Below the pieces are notes generated by a model. The model was not told the DNA's origin. It searched no databases and was given only the letters and a program-made list of their open reading frames with translations. From Beroe ovata (taxonomy: Eukaryota > Ctenophora > Nuda > Beroida > Beroidae), in the NCBI GenBank assembly GCA_946803715.1, contig CAMPET010000120.1:138810-156563 (forward strand): 17,754 nt of DNA. Direction: 5' to 3'. The position numbers were made by a program, and so were the translations under genes. This document shows, one piece after another, positions 1-8,160 of this stretch. The first letter of the stretch is position 1. Each line of letters starts with the position of its first letter.

Positions 1-15
1 ACCCCTCCTTACAGC
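1..15 (-). other. Possible start of the next exon of the membrane-protein gene
   Basis: On the minus strand a pyrimidine-containing stretch ending GGGCAG at 22-16 could be a splice acceptor, with coding resuming at 15 and running off the window. Phase 0 would match the end of the exon at 717. The string GCTGTAAGG here could also be read as a donor, so this is only a suggestion. Confidence 0.2.
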
Positions 16-537
16 CTGCCCGGCGAGAAGTGAGATTAGATTAATTAATTAGATATAATTAATTATAATTTATTGTAACTATGATTGGTGGGGTTTTTGT
101 TTTTGAGTACGGTGAGGTAGGAGTGAGGTGAAATGGATTAAGGTAGTAAGGTGAGAATGGGGTGAGATAAGTTGAAATGAACTATGAAGTGAGAGTTAAG
201 TGATATAAGTTGATATGAAGTGAGAGTTAAGTGATATAAGTTGAAATGAGAGAGGGGTGAGATTAATTGAGGTGAGATAAATTGGGGATGGACTGGGGTT
301 AGACTATGTATACAGCTTGAACAGAGCGAGTTGGAGTGACTAGGTACGGGGGAGGGTAAGGAATAGTCGGGATTATGATTGGGTTCATGGGAAGAAAGAA
401 TTGGAATTTACGGCTGGATCATGCGACACCAAAAGGAAGTGCATCCTAATTCCATGGGGAATTAGAACTGTTCATCAAAAAGACGTTATTATTATATCGC
501 GGGATATATGCTGGCGCGACAATGTCGCCCGTTATTA
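16..537. other. Probable intron: purine-rich stretch with a 31-bp direct repeat
   Basis: No gene is visible. The plus strand at about 110-300 is strongly GA/T-rich with GTGAG and AAGTTGA motifs. A 31-bp unit beginning TATGAAGTGAGAG occurs at 183-213 and again at 214-244. If the gene at 717-3294 continues leftward, this is its next intron. Confidence 0.5.
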
Positions 538-716
538 ACAAGCCACGTATATTAACGTGTCGCCACGTTATATAACAAGCCACGTATATTAACGTGTCGC
601 TCGTTATTAACAAGCCACGTATATTAACGTGTCGCCACGTTATATAACAAGCCACGTATATTAACGTGTCGCCACGTTATATAACAAGCCACGTATATTA
701 ACGTGTCGCCACGTAC
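538..716. repeat. 37-bp satellite, five copies
   Basis: Five copies begin at 538, 575, 610, 647 and 684. The unit is 37 bp, except the second, which is 35 bp because it carries the variant TCGTTATTAA instead of the usual CCACGTTATATAA. Each unit contains CACGTATATTAACGTG, whose arms are complementary. The array starts immediately after the last recognised donor of the membrane-protein gene, so it is probably intronic. The ORFs running through it are repeat translations. Confidence 0.85.
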
Positions 717-3294
717 CACTGTTCGGTAACACTGTCCGTCTCTGATCATGCCGGCAGAGCAGATGTAAGCCGCCACGCCTCCCGGTGCCTCCTTGAACTC
801 CTCGTTAACAGCCGTGGTGGCAGTCAGGGATCGTAGGGAAAACGCATCCTCGAAACAGAATGGTATCGTGTATTGGCCCGTCTGAGCTGAGGAAGGTATG
901 GGGTCGGTGATGGGGAGATCTAAGGGGAATGTTAGGAAATTCCCCCAACGTTTTTTTTGGTTCCCCAAGAAAGTTCCCCATGAAAATACCCCAAGAGAAT
1001 TCCTGAAAGTATCGCCCAACACGTTTGTAACACGTTTTTACTTTGAAACTTTGCAATGCTAGTATGCGCGACCCAAGCTAGAATATGCGCGTTTCTACTC
1101 ACACGTCCCTAGATTATCTATTGTTTTTATAGGCACATGTTACAAACTATAGACATTTGTCTAGTTTGGGTCACACGTGTGTGTGTCTAGCTTGTGGACG
1201 TGTGTCTAACTTGCGACTCACTGGCAGTTAGCTTGGACTGGTATGGGACAGCGATCTGTTCCATAGTGATGGCTACATCCGTATTGACCTTCGTTTCCGG
1301 GTCAACTGCACTGAAATATGATGTATGAACTTCATGCTATCATGGTTAGGCTCATGTTATACACTTTTTACACACTTGTTACACACTGGTTACACACTGT
1401 AACTCACTCCTCCATTCCGTCAGCAACGTTAACAAGAGAGTCCGGCAGCTCGGCTACCAGTTCCACGCCATACTGGTAGGTTGGCGATCCCTCACTGGCT
1501 GTAACCTCCACGTATATATCATCAGAACCCCCTGAGTACAACAACAGGTTAGTGCGTTTTTGAATGCTTGTCATTGTGTGCGCTATAATTGTCTGCTAGT
1601 ACTTTATTTGTGTGTTTGTTTGGGCATTTGCTCGTTCGCTCCTATAGGTATCACATACTGATGGGACCATAACTTCTTCATTCTTGTACCACTAAACCAC
1701 TTATCTACTTAGTAACTAAGTAATTGGTATGGGAATAACTAGGTTCTAACTTAGAATCAGTTTATAGTCGGGCCCTATTATGCGGAAGTGCGACTACTGA
1801 CGCCCCGACAATTGACCCCATGACATTTTACATAACCTAACCACATAACAGAAACCCAAGCCCTGACCCTAAGCCTAACTGGGGTTAGAAACTGGGTTTT
1901 TAGGCCCTTTAACTGTAATTGTCGGGGGGGGTTCACTTATCGCTCTGCGTATTATACATCATCAAGTTCTTTACTATACTCACATGTATTCTTGTCGTAT
2001 TTGAATGGCTTGACGTAGGGGAGAGGCATGTCTGTGCCTCTGGTGTTGTCTCTAACTACCTTCACCCTGGGAAGAGTGTTTATTTTTACGGAATTTTTAC
2101 CATTTTTTTATATTTTCATTATTTTTCGGTTATTTTGGTTTAAGACCATGTCGAGAATTTCATTGCACGCGCGCAAATTTATTCTCAAAATTCTCCTCGC
2201 AGTTTGCATCACCGGTCAAGCGACCTTTGAGTAGTAAAATAGGATACAGGGGGGGGCTGCATAACTCGGAGAGCAAATGTGACGTCTTACCCATTAGAGA
2301 CTCGGATCTTGAGGAAGTTGTCATCACCATAGTCCCTGCTATCCCAGGGCACGTTCATGAGGTAAACCTTGGCCGTGAACGTCCATTGGTCGACAGACGA
2401 GCCGCTACACATGGGTGCCCTGCAGCAGTGCGATAGGTTGTTAATTGTTAATTGTGATAGGTTGTTAATTTTGTAACAAGTACACTGCAACTGGTAACAA
2501 ATAGTACACTGACTGGTACTAGGTACACTGACTGGTACCACTGACTGGTACTGCAGCAGTACGATAGGTTGTTAATTGTGGAAGTTTCAGACGAACTAGA
2601 TACATGAGAGCACAGACTGACGCACAGCTGCACTAACTCATGATAATGTAATTGGAGCTATAACTGGTGACTGACGCAATGACATTCAACTGACTGGTAT
2701 ACAGACTCAGTGTAACAGGTACACTGACTGGTAACAAGTACACAGACTGGTAACAGGTACACTGATTGGTACCAGCTGCACCGACTGGTAACAAGTACAC
2801 TGACTGGTACCAGGTGCCTGGTGCACTGACTGGTACCAGGTACACTGACTGGTACCAGGTGCACTGACTGGTAGGTACCAGGTACACTCACTTGTACCAG
2901 CAACAAGGTGCACTGACTGGTACCAGGTATACTGACTGGTAACAAGTACACTGACTGGTACAAGGTACACTGACTGGTACAAGGTGCACTGACTGGTACA
3001 AGGTGCACTGACTGGTACAAGGTGCACTGACTGGTACCAGGTACACTGACTGGTACAAGGTACACTGACTGACGCCTGTGTCTCCCACCTGAACACTTGA
3101 GTACCGCTCTGACTGAGAGTTTGGGCCCTGTCGGGTGCAAAGTTGAGGTTCAGTGTTCCATACTCGGATATTGTGGCGTCAGTCCTGCTGTACAACAGAA
3201 CATGTAGTAGGACAGTGATGAGCCCGATCATTGCAGCGGTACACCCAATATAATTCGTGGAAACCTTGGTGATCTTAGCTATATGAGGATGCAA
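717..3294 (-). CDS. Hypothetical single-pass (type II) membrane protein, six exons, 3' end not found
   Basis: I do not recognise this protein. Six minus-strand exons join in frame: 3294-3089, 2419-2291, 2066-1984, 1531-1408, 1310-1222 and 886-717. Junction phases run 2,2,1,2,1 and exon 6 ends in phase 0. All introns are GT-AG, with donors such as GTAAGAC, GTGAGTA and GTGAGTT. The 801 nt encode 267 residues without a stop. The start is ATG 3294. Residues 1-14 are short and basic (KITK), residues about 15-35 are one hydrophobic segment (IGLITVLLHVLLYS), and the rest looks extracellular. Exons 2 to 6 alternate hydrophobic and polar residues (WTFTAKVYLMNV, DDIYVEV, YQYGVELVAEL), suggesting a beta-sandwich; this is inference. 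Cysteines are at about 18, 73, 221, 253 and 263. The gene needs further exons, probably beyond the left edge. Intron 1 holds a 19-bp minisatellite. Exons 3 and 5 are short, but phase and splice sites agree at both ends. The weakest splice site is the last donor (GTACGTG). Confidence 0.7.
2437..3078. repeat. 19-bp minisatellite in intron 1 of the membrane-protein gene
   Basis: A 19-bp unit close to GACTGGTACCAGGTACACT repeats from about 2477 to 3070 with substitutions (TACA/TACC, GTGC/GTAC). The left fringe (2430-2580) has shorter repeats of GATAGGTTGTTAATT. The unit length is not a multiple of three and lacks stops in several frames, which creates long spurious minus-strand ORFs of Cys/Ser/Val-rich repeats. 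It lies wholly between the donor at 3088 and the acceptor at 2420. Confidence 0.9.
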
Positions 3295-4242
3295 TTGGTT
3301 AGCGACAAATCAATAAACTCATCGTGGTATAGTAAAATTTTACATAACTGCTGCGACAATAGCGGCGAAATTTTCAGATAAGTGTCACACTGTCAGTCGT
3401 CAAAGATATGATTAAAAATGTCAGATATTTGTATGTTATATACCCGTCGTGTTTGCGACCGAAGAAGCAAAAATTAGGCCCTTCCAGGTCTGTGATTCGC
3501 AGTGGCCACATATATATATTGGTGGTCAGTGGTCACATATATTGGTGGTCACATGTATGTTTGTGGTCACATGTATGTTTGTGGTCACATAAATGGTCAC
3601 TATAGGTACTATGATTACAGCATCTATAAATTGGATGATGAGTAGCTACGGGAACATAGGATAGTGATTGCGTCACATTTCACTTTTTAGACTCTGATCT
3701 GATGTTTTCCCCCATTTCTTGCGAAGTGAACAATTTGACGTTGAGAAGATGGTGTCACGTGACCGGTGGGAAAAAACATGACCTAATATTCATTCATTTG
3801 TTGCTGTATGAAGGGTTTTTAGTAACGAGTGAAAAGTACAAACCATCATATTACACACATTACACATAACACATTTGTTGAAAAATTTCTTGGAAAGTTT
3901 TAGATTTATGCTAATTTTTCAATTCTGTTGCGATGTTTTCATCCAAATTTGATGTTTGATCTGGTTATCCATGGTCTGTGGGGCTCAGGCTCTTGAAATC
4001 GTATCAGAGCATGATGGAGTACATCATGATTTCGAACAAAATCCATCCCATTTTGTTTTCTTGAATAAAGGGGGGTTGACAAATGTTGAGGTCATGGGAA
4101 AGGGTCAGCAAAAGATGACCAGTGATGACAAGAGGAGGTCAAAAATGGGGCAAAAGTGATGACCTCATATGTGATTGGATCCTGGTTAGGTATTAAAATA
4201 TGCCCGTCGACAGATAAAATCCAGCACCATGCAGTACTGGCG
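3295..4242. other. Intergenic region upstream of the membrane-protein gene
   Basis: No convincing gene is seen. It should contain the minus-strand promoter of the gene starting at 3294. A short tandem array of GTGGTCACATGTATGTTT-like 18-20 bp units lies at about 3506-3600. A single GTCACGTGAC palindrome is at 3754-3763. The plus-strand ORF near 3956-4159 begins with TTG, has no splice partners and resembles no family I know. Confidence 0.5.
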
Positions 4243-4326
4243 TATTCCTACGTTGCGTGCTGACCCAACCTGCTGCGCCGACTTTTCAGTTCACCGAGTA
4301 GAATAGCGGCGCGCAACGTGTGCACA
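4243..4326. mobile_element. Small non-autonomous transposon-like copy, related to the insertion at 17617
   Basis: This segment shares its start (TATTCC, then GCGTG and TGACCCA) and its end (GCGCAACGTGTGCACA) with the 52-bp insertion at 17617-17668, but is longer in the middle. Flanks are similar but not identical (TACTGG and CACTGG), perhaps a decayed target duplication. The relation to the proven insertion is the main evidence. Confidence 0.45.
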
Positions 4327-4392
4327 CACTGGAGTAATCCTGCTATGATTTAGTACGTGAGTACAGCGACACAAGGGGTATATTCTTCAGGA

Positions 4393-4429
4393 CAGCGGCG
4401 CCATCGTGGCGCCACCTCAGCGCCGCTAG
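4393..4429. repeat. GC-rich nested hairpin
   Basis: GCGCCA TCG TGGCGC forms a 6-bp stem with a 3-nt loop. It is enclosed by complementary AGCGGC and GCCGCT arms. It is an isolated GC-rich spot in AT-rich DNA, and its role is unknown. Confidence 0.5.
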
Positions 4430-4774
4430 AGTACCACTGCAGTAGCCTGCGCAGTTGTGTCGTAGATTTTGAATAAGTCGGAGCAATTTATGCTCTGTCG
4501 TCTGTAAAGAGTAAAGAGAGCACTTCCTTAAATGTAATTTGAGACCCGATAATTGGAGTTTTAGGATTGATCCAATTAACTAATTAATGAGATATGAATA
4601 TCGACACTTCCCTAGAGCGATAACAATGTTCATCTTTTGGTAACGTTTGAGTCCTTTTCATAGTCGTATTAATACGGGGGGAGGGGGGATCGCTAGGAAC
4701 TGTTCTTAAGATAAACCGGGTTACAGCGTTGCAGTTAACACTGCTAGGTATGCCTATATCACAGAGTTATTGGA

Positions 4775-5202
4775 GTGTAACCCTGATGTTAACACACTTT
4801 AACCATTGTGTTGCAGTGCTGTTAACACACTGTCACCCTTGAGTGTAACAGTGCTGCTAGCGCACTCTGTAACCATCGAGTGTAACAGTGCTGCTAGCGC
4901 ACACTGTCACCATCGACTGTAACAGTGCTGTTAACACACTGTCACCATCGAGTGTAACAGTGCTGTTAACACTCACTGTCACCATCGAGTGTATCGCTGC
5001 TGTTAACACTCACTGTCACCATCGAGTGTAACAGTGCTGCTAGCGCACACTGTAACCATCGAGTGTAACAGTGCTGCTAGCGCACACTGTAACCATCGAG
5101 TGTAACAGTGCTGCTAGCACACTGTCATAAGAGTGCTTCGCTGCTGTTAACACACTCTTTAACCATTATGTAACAGTGCTGTTAGCTCACACTGTAACAA
5201 GA
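4775..5202. repeat. 35-37 bp minisatellite with a palindromic centre, about 12 copies
   Basis: About twelve units follow the pattern GTGTAACAGTGCTG - centre - CACTGT(C/A)ACCATCGA. CAGTG and CACTG can pair within each unit. The centre is GTTAAC in six copies, GCTAGC in five and GTTAGC in one. No coding potential is seen. From 5203 to 5283 the pattern decays. Confidence 0.9.
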
Positions 5203-5283
5203 CTTGTTGTTAATACACGTACACTTACAGTCACCTGTATGTTGCAGTGCTATAAGAATACACTCTACCCAAAGTGTAAGAAC

Positions 5284-5354
5284 GTTGACATATTAACATC
5301 GCTGTTAACAGCGATGTTACTATGATGTCAACAACTGTTGACAAGAATGTCAAC
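5284..5354. repeat. Two adjacent palindromes, one perfect over 26 bp
   Basis: Positions 5294-5319 are a perfect 26-bp palindrome centred on CTGTTAACAG. It is extended by GTTGACAT (5284-5291) and ATGTCAAC (5325-5332). A second inverted repeat, GTTGACA-AGAA-TGTCAAC, follows at 5337-5354. Both share the GTTGAC and GTTAAC words with the preceding minisatellite. Confidence 0.85.
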
Positions 5355-5705
5355 ACTCTTCCATAAATCAAGTTTACTCGCTGTAACCAGAATTTAGAAT
5401 TGTGGGATGCGAATTTTTTCCCTAACTTTATTACTTTACAGCCGGAGAATTACGTTGAGACTTTTTTAAAAAAAGGTAAATAGAAAATATTGAACCTTAC
5501 AAAATCGAACTACTATAATAAACCGAGCAAATTTATCAACTATCAAATATTTTCGCTGGGCCGAAATTGATGTTGACCGCCGATGTAGGGCGCCGAATAA
5601 CTGGCGTCCGATCGGCGCTTCCTGTGTGGGACGTGGGACAGTGCCAATTGATATGTGTGTGCAAAGTCCTCGCTGTTATGAGTCATGGCACTGAAAGTCC
5701 GCAGT
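5355..5705. other. 3' flank of gene A, paralogous to the 3' flank of gene B
   Basis: No separate gene is seen. From about 5565 to 5705 the sequence matches 10705-10886: GACCGC, CGCCGAATAACTGGCG, and AAAGTCCTCGCTGTTATGAGT. This is the left part of the tandem duplication that made genes A and B. It should contain the 3' UTR of gene A. I cannot fix its polyadenylation site. Confidence 0.55.
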
Positions 5706-7635
5706 TTAGGCGCTGAAAGCCCACATGGCGGCGAAGAGTGGGGCAAGGACAGCCATAAGAGTGGCAGCTCCAGAGTTGCAGGAGTCAGTGTGGCACTCAA
5801 CGCAATCAGCCACAGTCCAGGTGGCGTTGGTGGCAGCAGCTAGGGCGTCAGCGCATGTACCACATCCACCAGCGGTCAGGCTGACATCGTTGCCGGCGTA
5901 GGTAGAGTTGGCTCTGTGTGGAACAAAAAATGTAAAATTGGGAAATGGAAGAGGCCTTGCACACATATGGGTGCAGTTTAATGGGCGATGTATGGGCGCT
6001 GTTTGGGCGCTGTTTGGGCTCAGTATAATGGGCGTTGTATGGGTGCAGTATGATGAGCGCTGTGACATAGAATATAATGATATATGGCGGCTGAAATATG
6101 CTGTATATTATATTGTTATTAAGTGACATGACGAATGACGCGATGCGTGACGTCACGACTAAAGGACAAGTCACGCGTGACGCGTCACGATGTCACGACT
6201 ATATAAATAGTTGGAGTCTAGCACTTACCCGAAACACGTGATTTTAGTAGCTGCTGTGCATGCTGTAGCAACACCATTCACATTGCATTTGAAGGAGACC
6301 AGGGGATCAGTGTAGGCGTTGCAGTTGCTGGCAGCGGCATCATCTGTCCAAGCGGGGCATGTTACACAGGTATCGGTTGTGTTAGCTGGGCAGTCTCCGC
6401 ACCCGTAACCGGTGAAAGTGTTGTCCACTACTGTAGCTATGGGCCTGGGTGTGGGGGCTCATGTGTTATGCGCTATATACTCATATTGTAGTCACTCGTG
6501 CAAGCGTGATATGATACTGATCAGATAATATACTGAAATATATGTTGGTGTGATAATACTATTATCATATGTTGAAGAAAGTTTTCCAGTGGCCTTATAT
6601 TAGTTTTGCAGGAATTCTCCTACAAAATACTTGATGATGAGCATTGAGCATACCTTGCTCAATAATAATAACCGTTTGTATATTGCTCATCATGAAGTTC
6701 NCGTAGGTAGAGTTGGCTCTGTGTGGAACAAAAATTGTAAAAATTGGGAAATTGAAGAGGCCGTGCACACATATGGGTGCAGTTTAATGGGTACAGTATA
6801 ATGGGCGCTGCAGTATAATGGGCGCAGTATAATGGGCGCTGTATGGGTGCAGTATAATGATATATGGCGGCTAAAATATGCTGTATATCATATTGTTATT
6901 AAGTGACATGACGAATGACGCGATGCGTGACGTCATGACTGAAGGACAAGTCACGCGTGACGCGTCACGATGTCACGACTATATAAATAGTTGGAGTCTA
7001 GCACTTACCCGAAACACGTGATTTTAGTAGCTGCTGTGCATGCTGTAGCAACTCCATTCACATTGCATTTGAAGGATACCAGGGGATCAGAGTAGGTGTT
7101 GCAGTTGCTGGCAGCGGCACCACCTGTCCAAGCGGGGCATGTTACACAGGTATCGGTTGTGTTAGCTGGGCAGTCTCCGCACCCGTAATCGGTGTAAGTG
7201 TTGTCCACTACTGAAGCTATGGGCCTGGGTGTGGGGGCTCATGTGTTACACTCATATTGCAGTTACACATGCAAGCGTGATATGATATACTGATCAGATA
7301 TACTGATCGGATATACTGAAATATATGGTGGTGTGATAATATGTTGAAGAAAGTTTTCCAGTGGACTTATATTAGTTTTGCAGGAATTCTCCTACAAACT
7401 GCTTGATGATGAGCATTGAGGATACGGATAATAACCGTTTGTATATTGCTCATCATGAAGTTCGGTTATGAGCAAATAGCGATATCCAGTCAGGTGATGG
7501 AATAGAATAAAGTGATAAGCTACTCACGAGTGGCACAAGGCAGCAGCTTTGGCGACAGTATCATTAACGCCTGTAGATGTGCAGGCTACTGGATCGGTGT
7601 CTTTTCCTGATAAATATCTGCGTTTTAGTATGATA

Positions 7636-7685
<50 letters not shown>

Positions 7686-7802
7686 TGTGTGTATGTGTGT
7701 CAATGTGATTATTTACTTACCGCTAACACAAGTGAAGTTGAAGTCCACACCGGCAACGGCAGACACTGCAAGCACCAACAGAATAACGACTCTTGTGAAC
7801 AT
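5706..7802 (-). CDS. Gene A: secreted, probably GPI-anchored protein with two eight-cysteine modules
   Basis: Exons are 7802-7721, 7606-7528, 7224-7009 (exon 3b), optionally 6444-6229 (exon 3a), and 5913-5706. Introns are GT-AG with phases 1, 2, 2 (2). Either exon 3 alone gives 194 residues; both give 266. Residues 1-18 are a signal peptide (ILLVLAVSAVAG). Module 1 runs FTC...VAC...LCH...GCGDC...CVTC...NCN. Module 2 runs FKC...TAC...TCF...GCGTC...CVEC...SCN. Each has eight cysteines. The C-terminus CNSGAA plus a hydrophobic tail ending AFSA fits a GPI signal. NxS/T sites such as NFT, NTT, NST and NAT suggest glycosylation. The C-x4-C-N ending of module 2 recalls Ly6/uPAR three-finger domains, but the early cysteine spacing differs, so that assignment is weak. 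Start: the only ATG before the signal sequence, matching gene B. Exon 3a and 3b lie in duplicated blocks joined at an N, so one may be an assembly artefact. The cell-surface role is inferred; the ligand is unknown. Confidence 0.85.
6130..6211. promoter_or_regulatory. Intronic palindrome cluster with CRE-like site and TATA-like box (second copy at about 6910-6991)
   Basis: CGTGACGTCACG (6146-6157, containing TGACGTCA), GTCACGCGTGAC (6170-6181) and CGTGACGCGTCACG (6176-6189) are perfect palindromes. ATATAAATAG follows at 6201-6210. In the other block TGACGTCATG replaces the first palindrome. It lies in the intron just downstream of exon 3. Binding by bZIP factors or promoter activity is only inference. 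Confidence 0.35.
6701..6701. other. Ambiguous base N at a duplication boundary
   Basis: A single N sits exactly between the end of one duplicated block and the start of the other. It most likely represents a contig join. Confidence 0.8.
7639..7681. repeat. (GT)n microsatellite in intron 1 of gene A
   Basis: There are about 21 uninterrupted GT dinucleotides on the plus strand, followed by degenerate GTATGTGT. Intron 1 of gene B carries a degenerate counterpart at the same place. Confidence 0.95.
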
Positions 7803-7980
7803 ACTCAAATCTAGAACTGTGATGTTATCACTGTTAACAGTGAAATTTCACTGCTGACACATCGATATTTTGCATCAGGCCGGCATCAAATCTTCAATTA
7901 TAGGATAAAGAACGCACAGATGCCACGGACCACGACAACTAAACCTCATTTGGTTTTTGGAAAAATCTTCGATATAAAAA
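7803..7980 (-). promoter_or_regulatory. Proximal promoter and 5' UTR of gene A
   Basis: Positions 7800-7917 are identical, base for base, to 11994-12111 upstream of gene B, and similarity continues to about 7980. On the minus strand it includes a possible TATA-like TTTTTATATCG about 170 bp upstream of the ATG, CTATAATTG nearer, and two overlapping 16-bp palindromes: TCACTGTTAACAGTGA (7828-7843) and CAGTGAAATTTCACTG (7838-7853). The transcription start is not determined. Confidence 0.6.
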
Positions 7981-8160
7981 AAGATGAAGGCTAAACTAGG
8001 CTCTTTGATAAAATTCCAGGAAAAACTTCTTCAAAAAATTCGGGCAAACAGTCGAAACTGATCACTACGAGGTACAAACGAAAGCTGAGGACGAAGTGGT
8101 TGGAATGATTTCCACGTGGCGCATTCTCTGGTTCATATGGTAACGGGAAACATCGCGTTA

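Larger units (their letters stand above)
5897..7462. repeat. Direct duplication carrying exon 3 of gene A
   Basis: Block 5897-6700 and block 6702-7462 are near-identical and in the same orientation, meeting at the single N at 6701. Both run from the first bases of exon 4 (CGTAGGTAGAGTTGG) through the intron and exon 3 to CATCATGAAGTTC. They differ by scattered substitutions and small indels, including GGGCGC(A/T)GTAT(AA)TGG-type tandem units and ATACTGATC repeats. The right block has only about 17 bp of exon 4. Confidence 0.95.

Noticed and set aside
446-716. ORFs continuing through the 37-bp satellite
   Set aside because: Repeat translations; the real exon most likely stops at 717.
2448-3140. 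Long minus-strand ORFs rich in QSVYLVPVSVPGTSQCT
   Set aside because: They are translations of the 19-bp minisatellite in several frames and lie in an intron. Only the part from 3294 to 3089 is coding.
3956-4159. 67-codon plus-strand ORF
   Set aside because: Starts with TTG, purine-rich composition, no splice sites or family features; probably chance.
4775-5202. CRISPR array
   Set aside because: The repeat units are contiguous with no unique spacers, and the context is eukaryotic.
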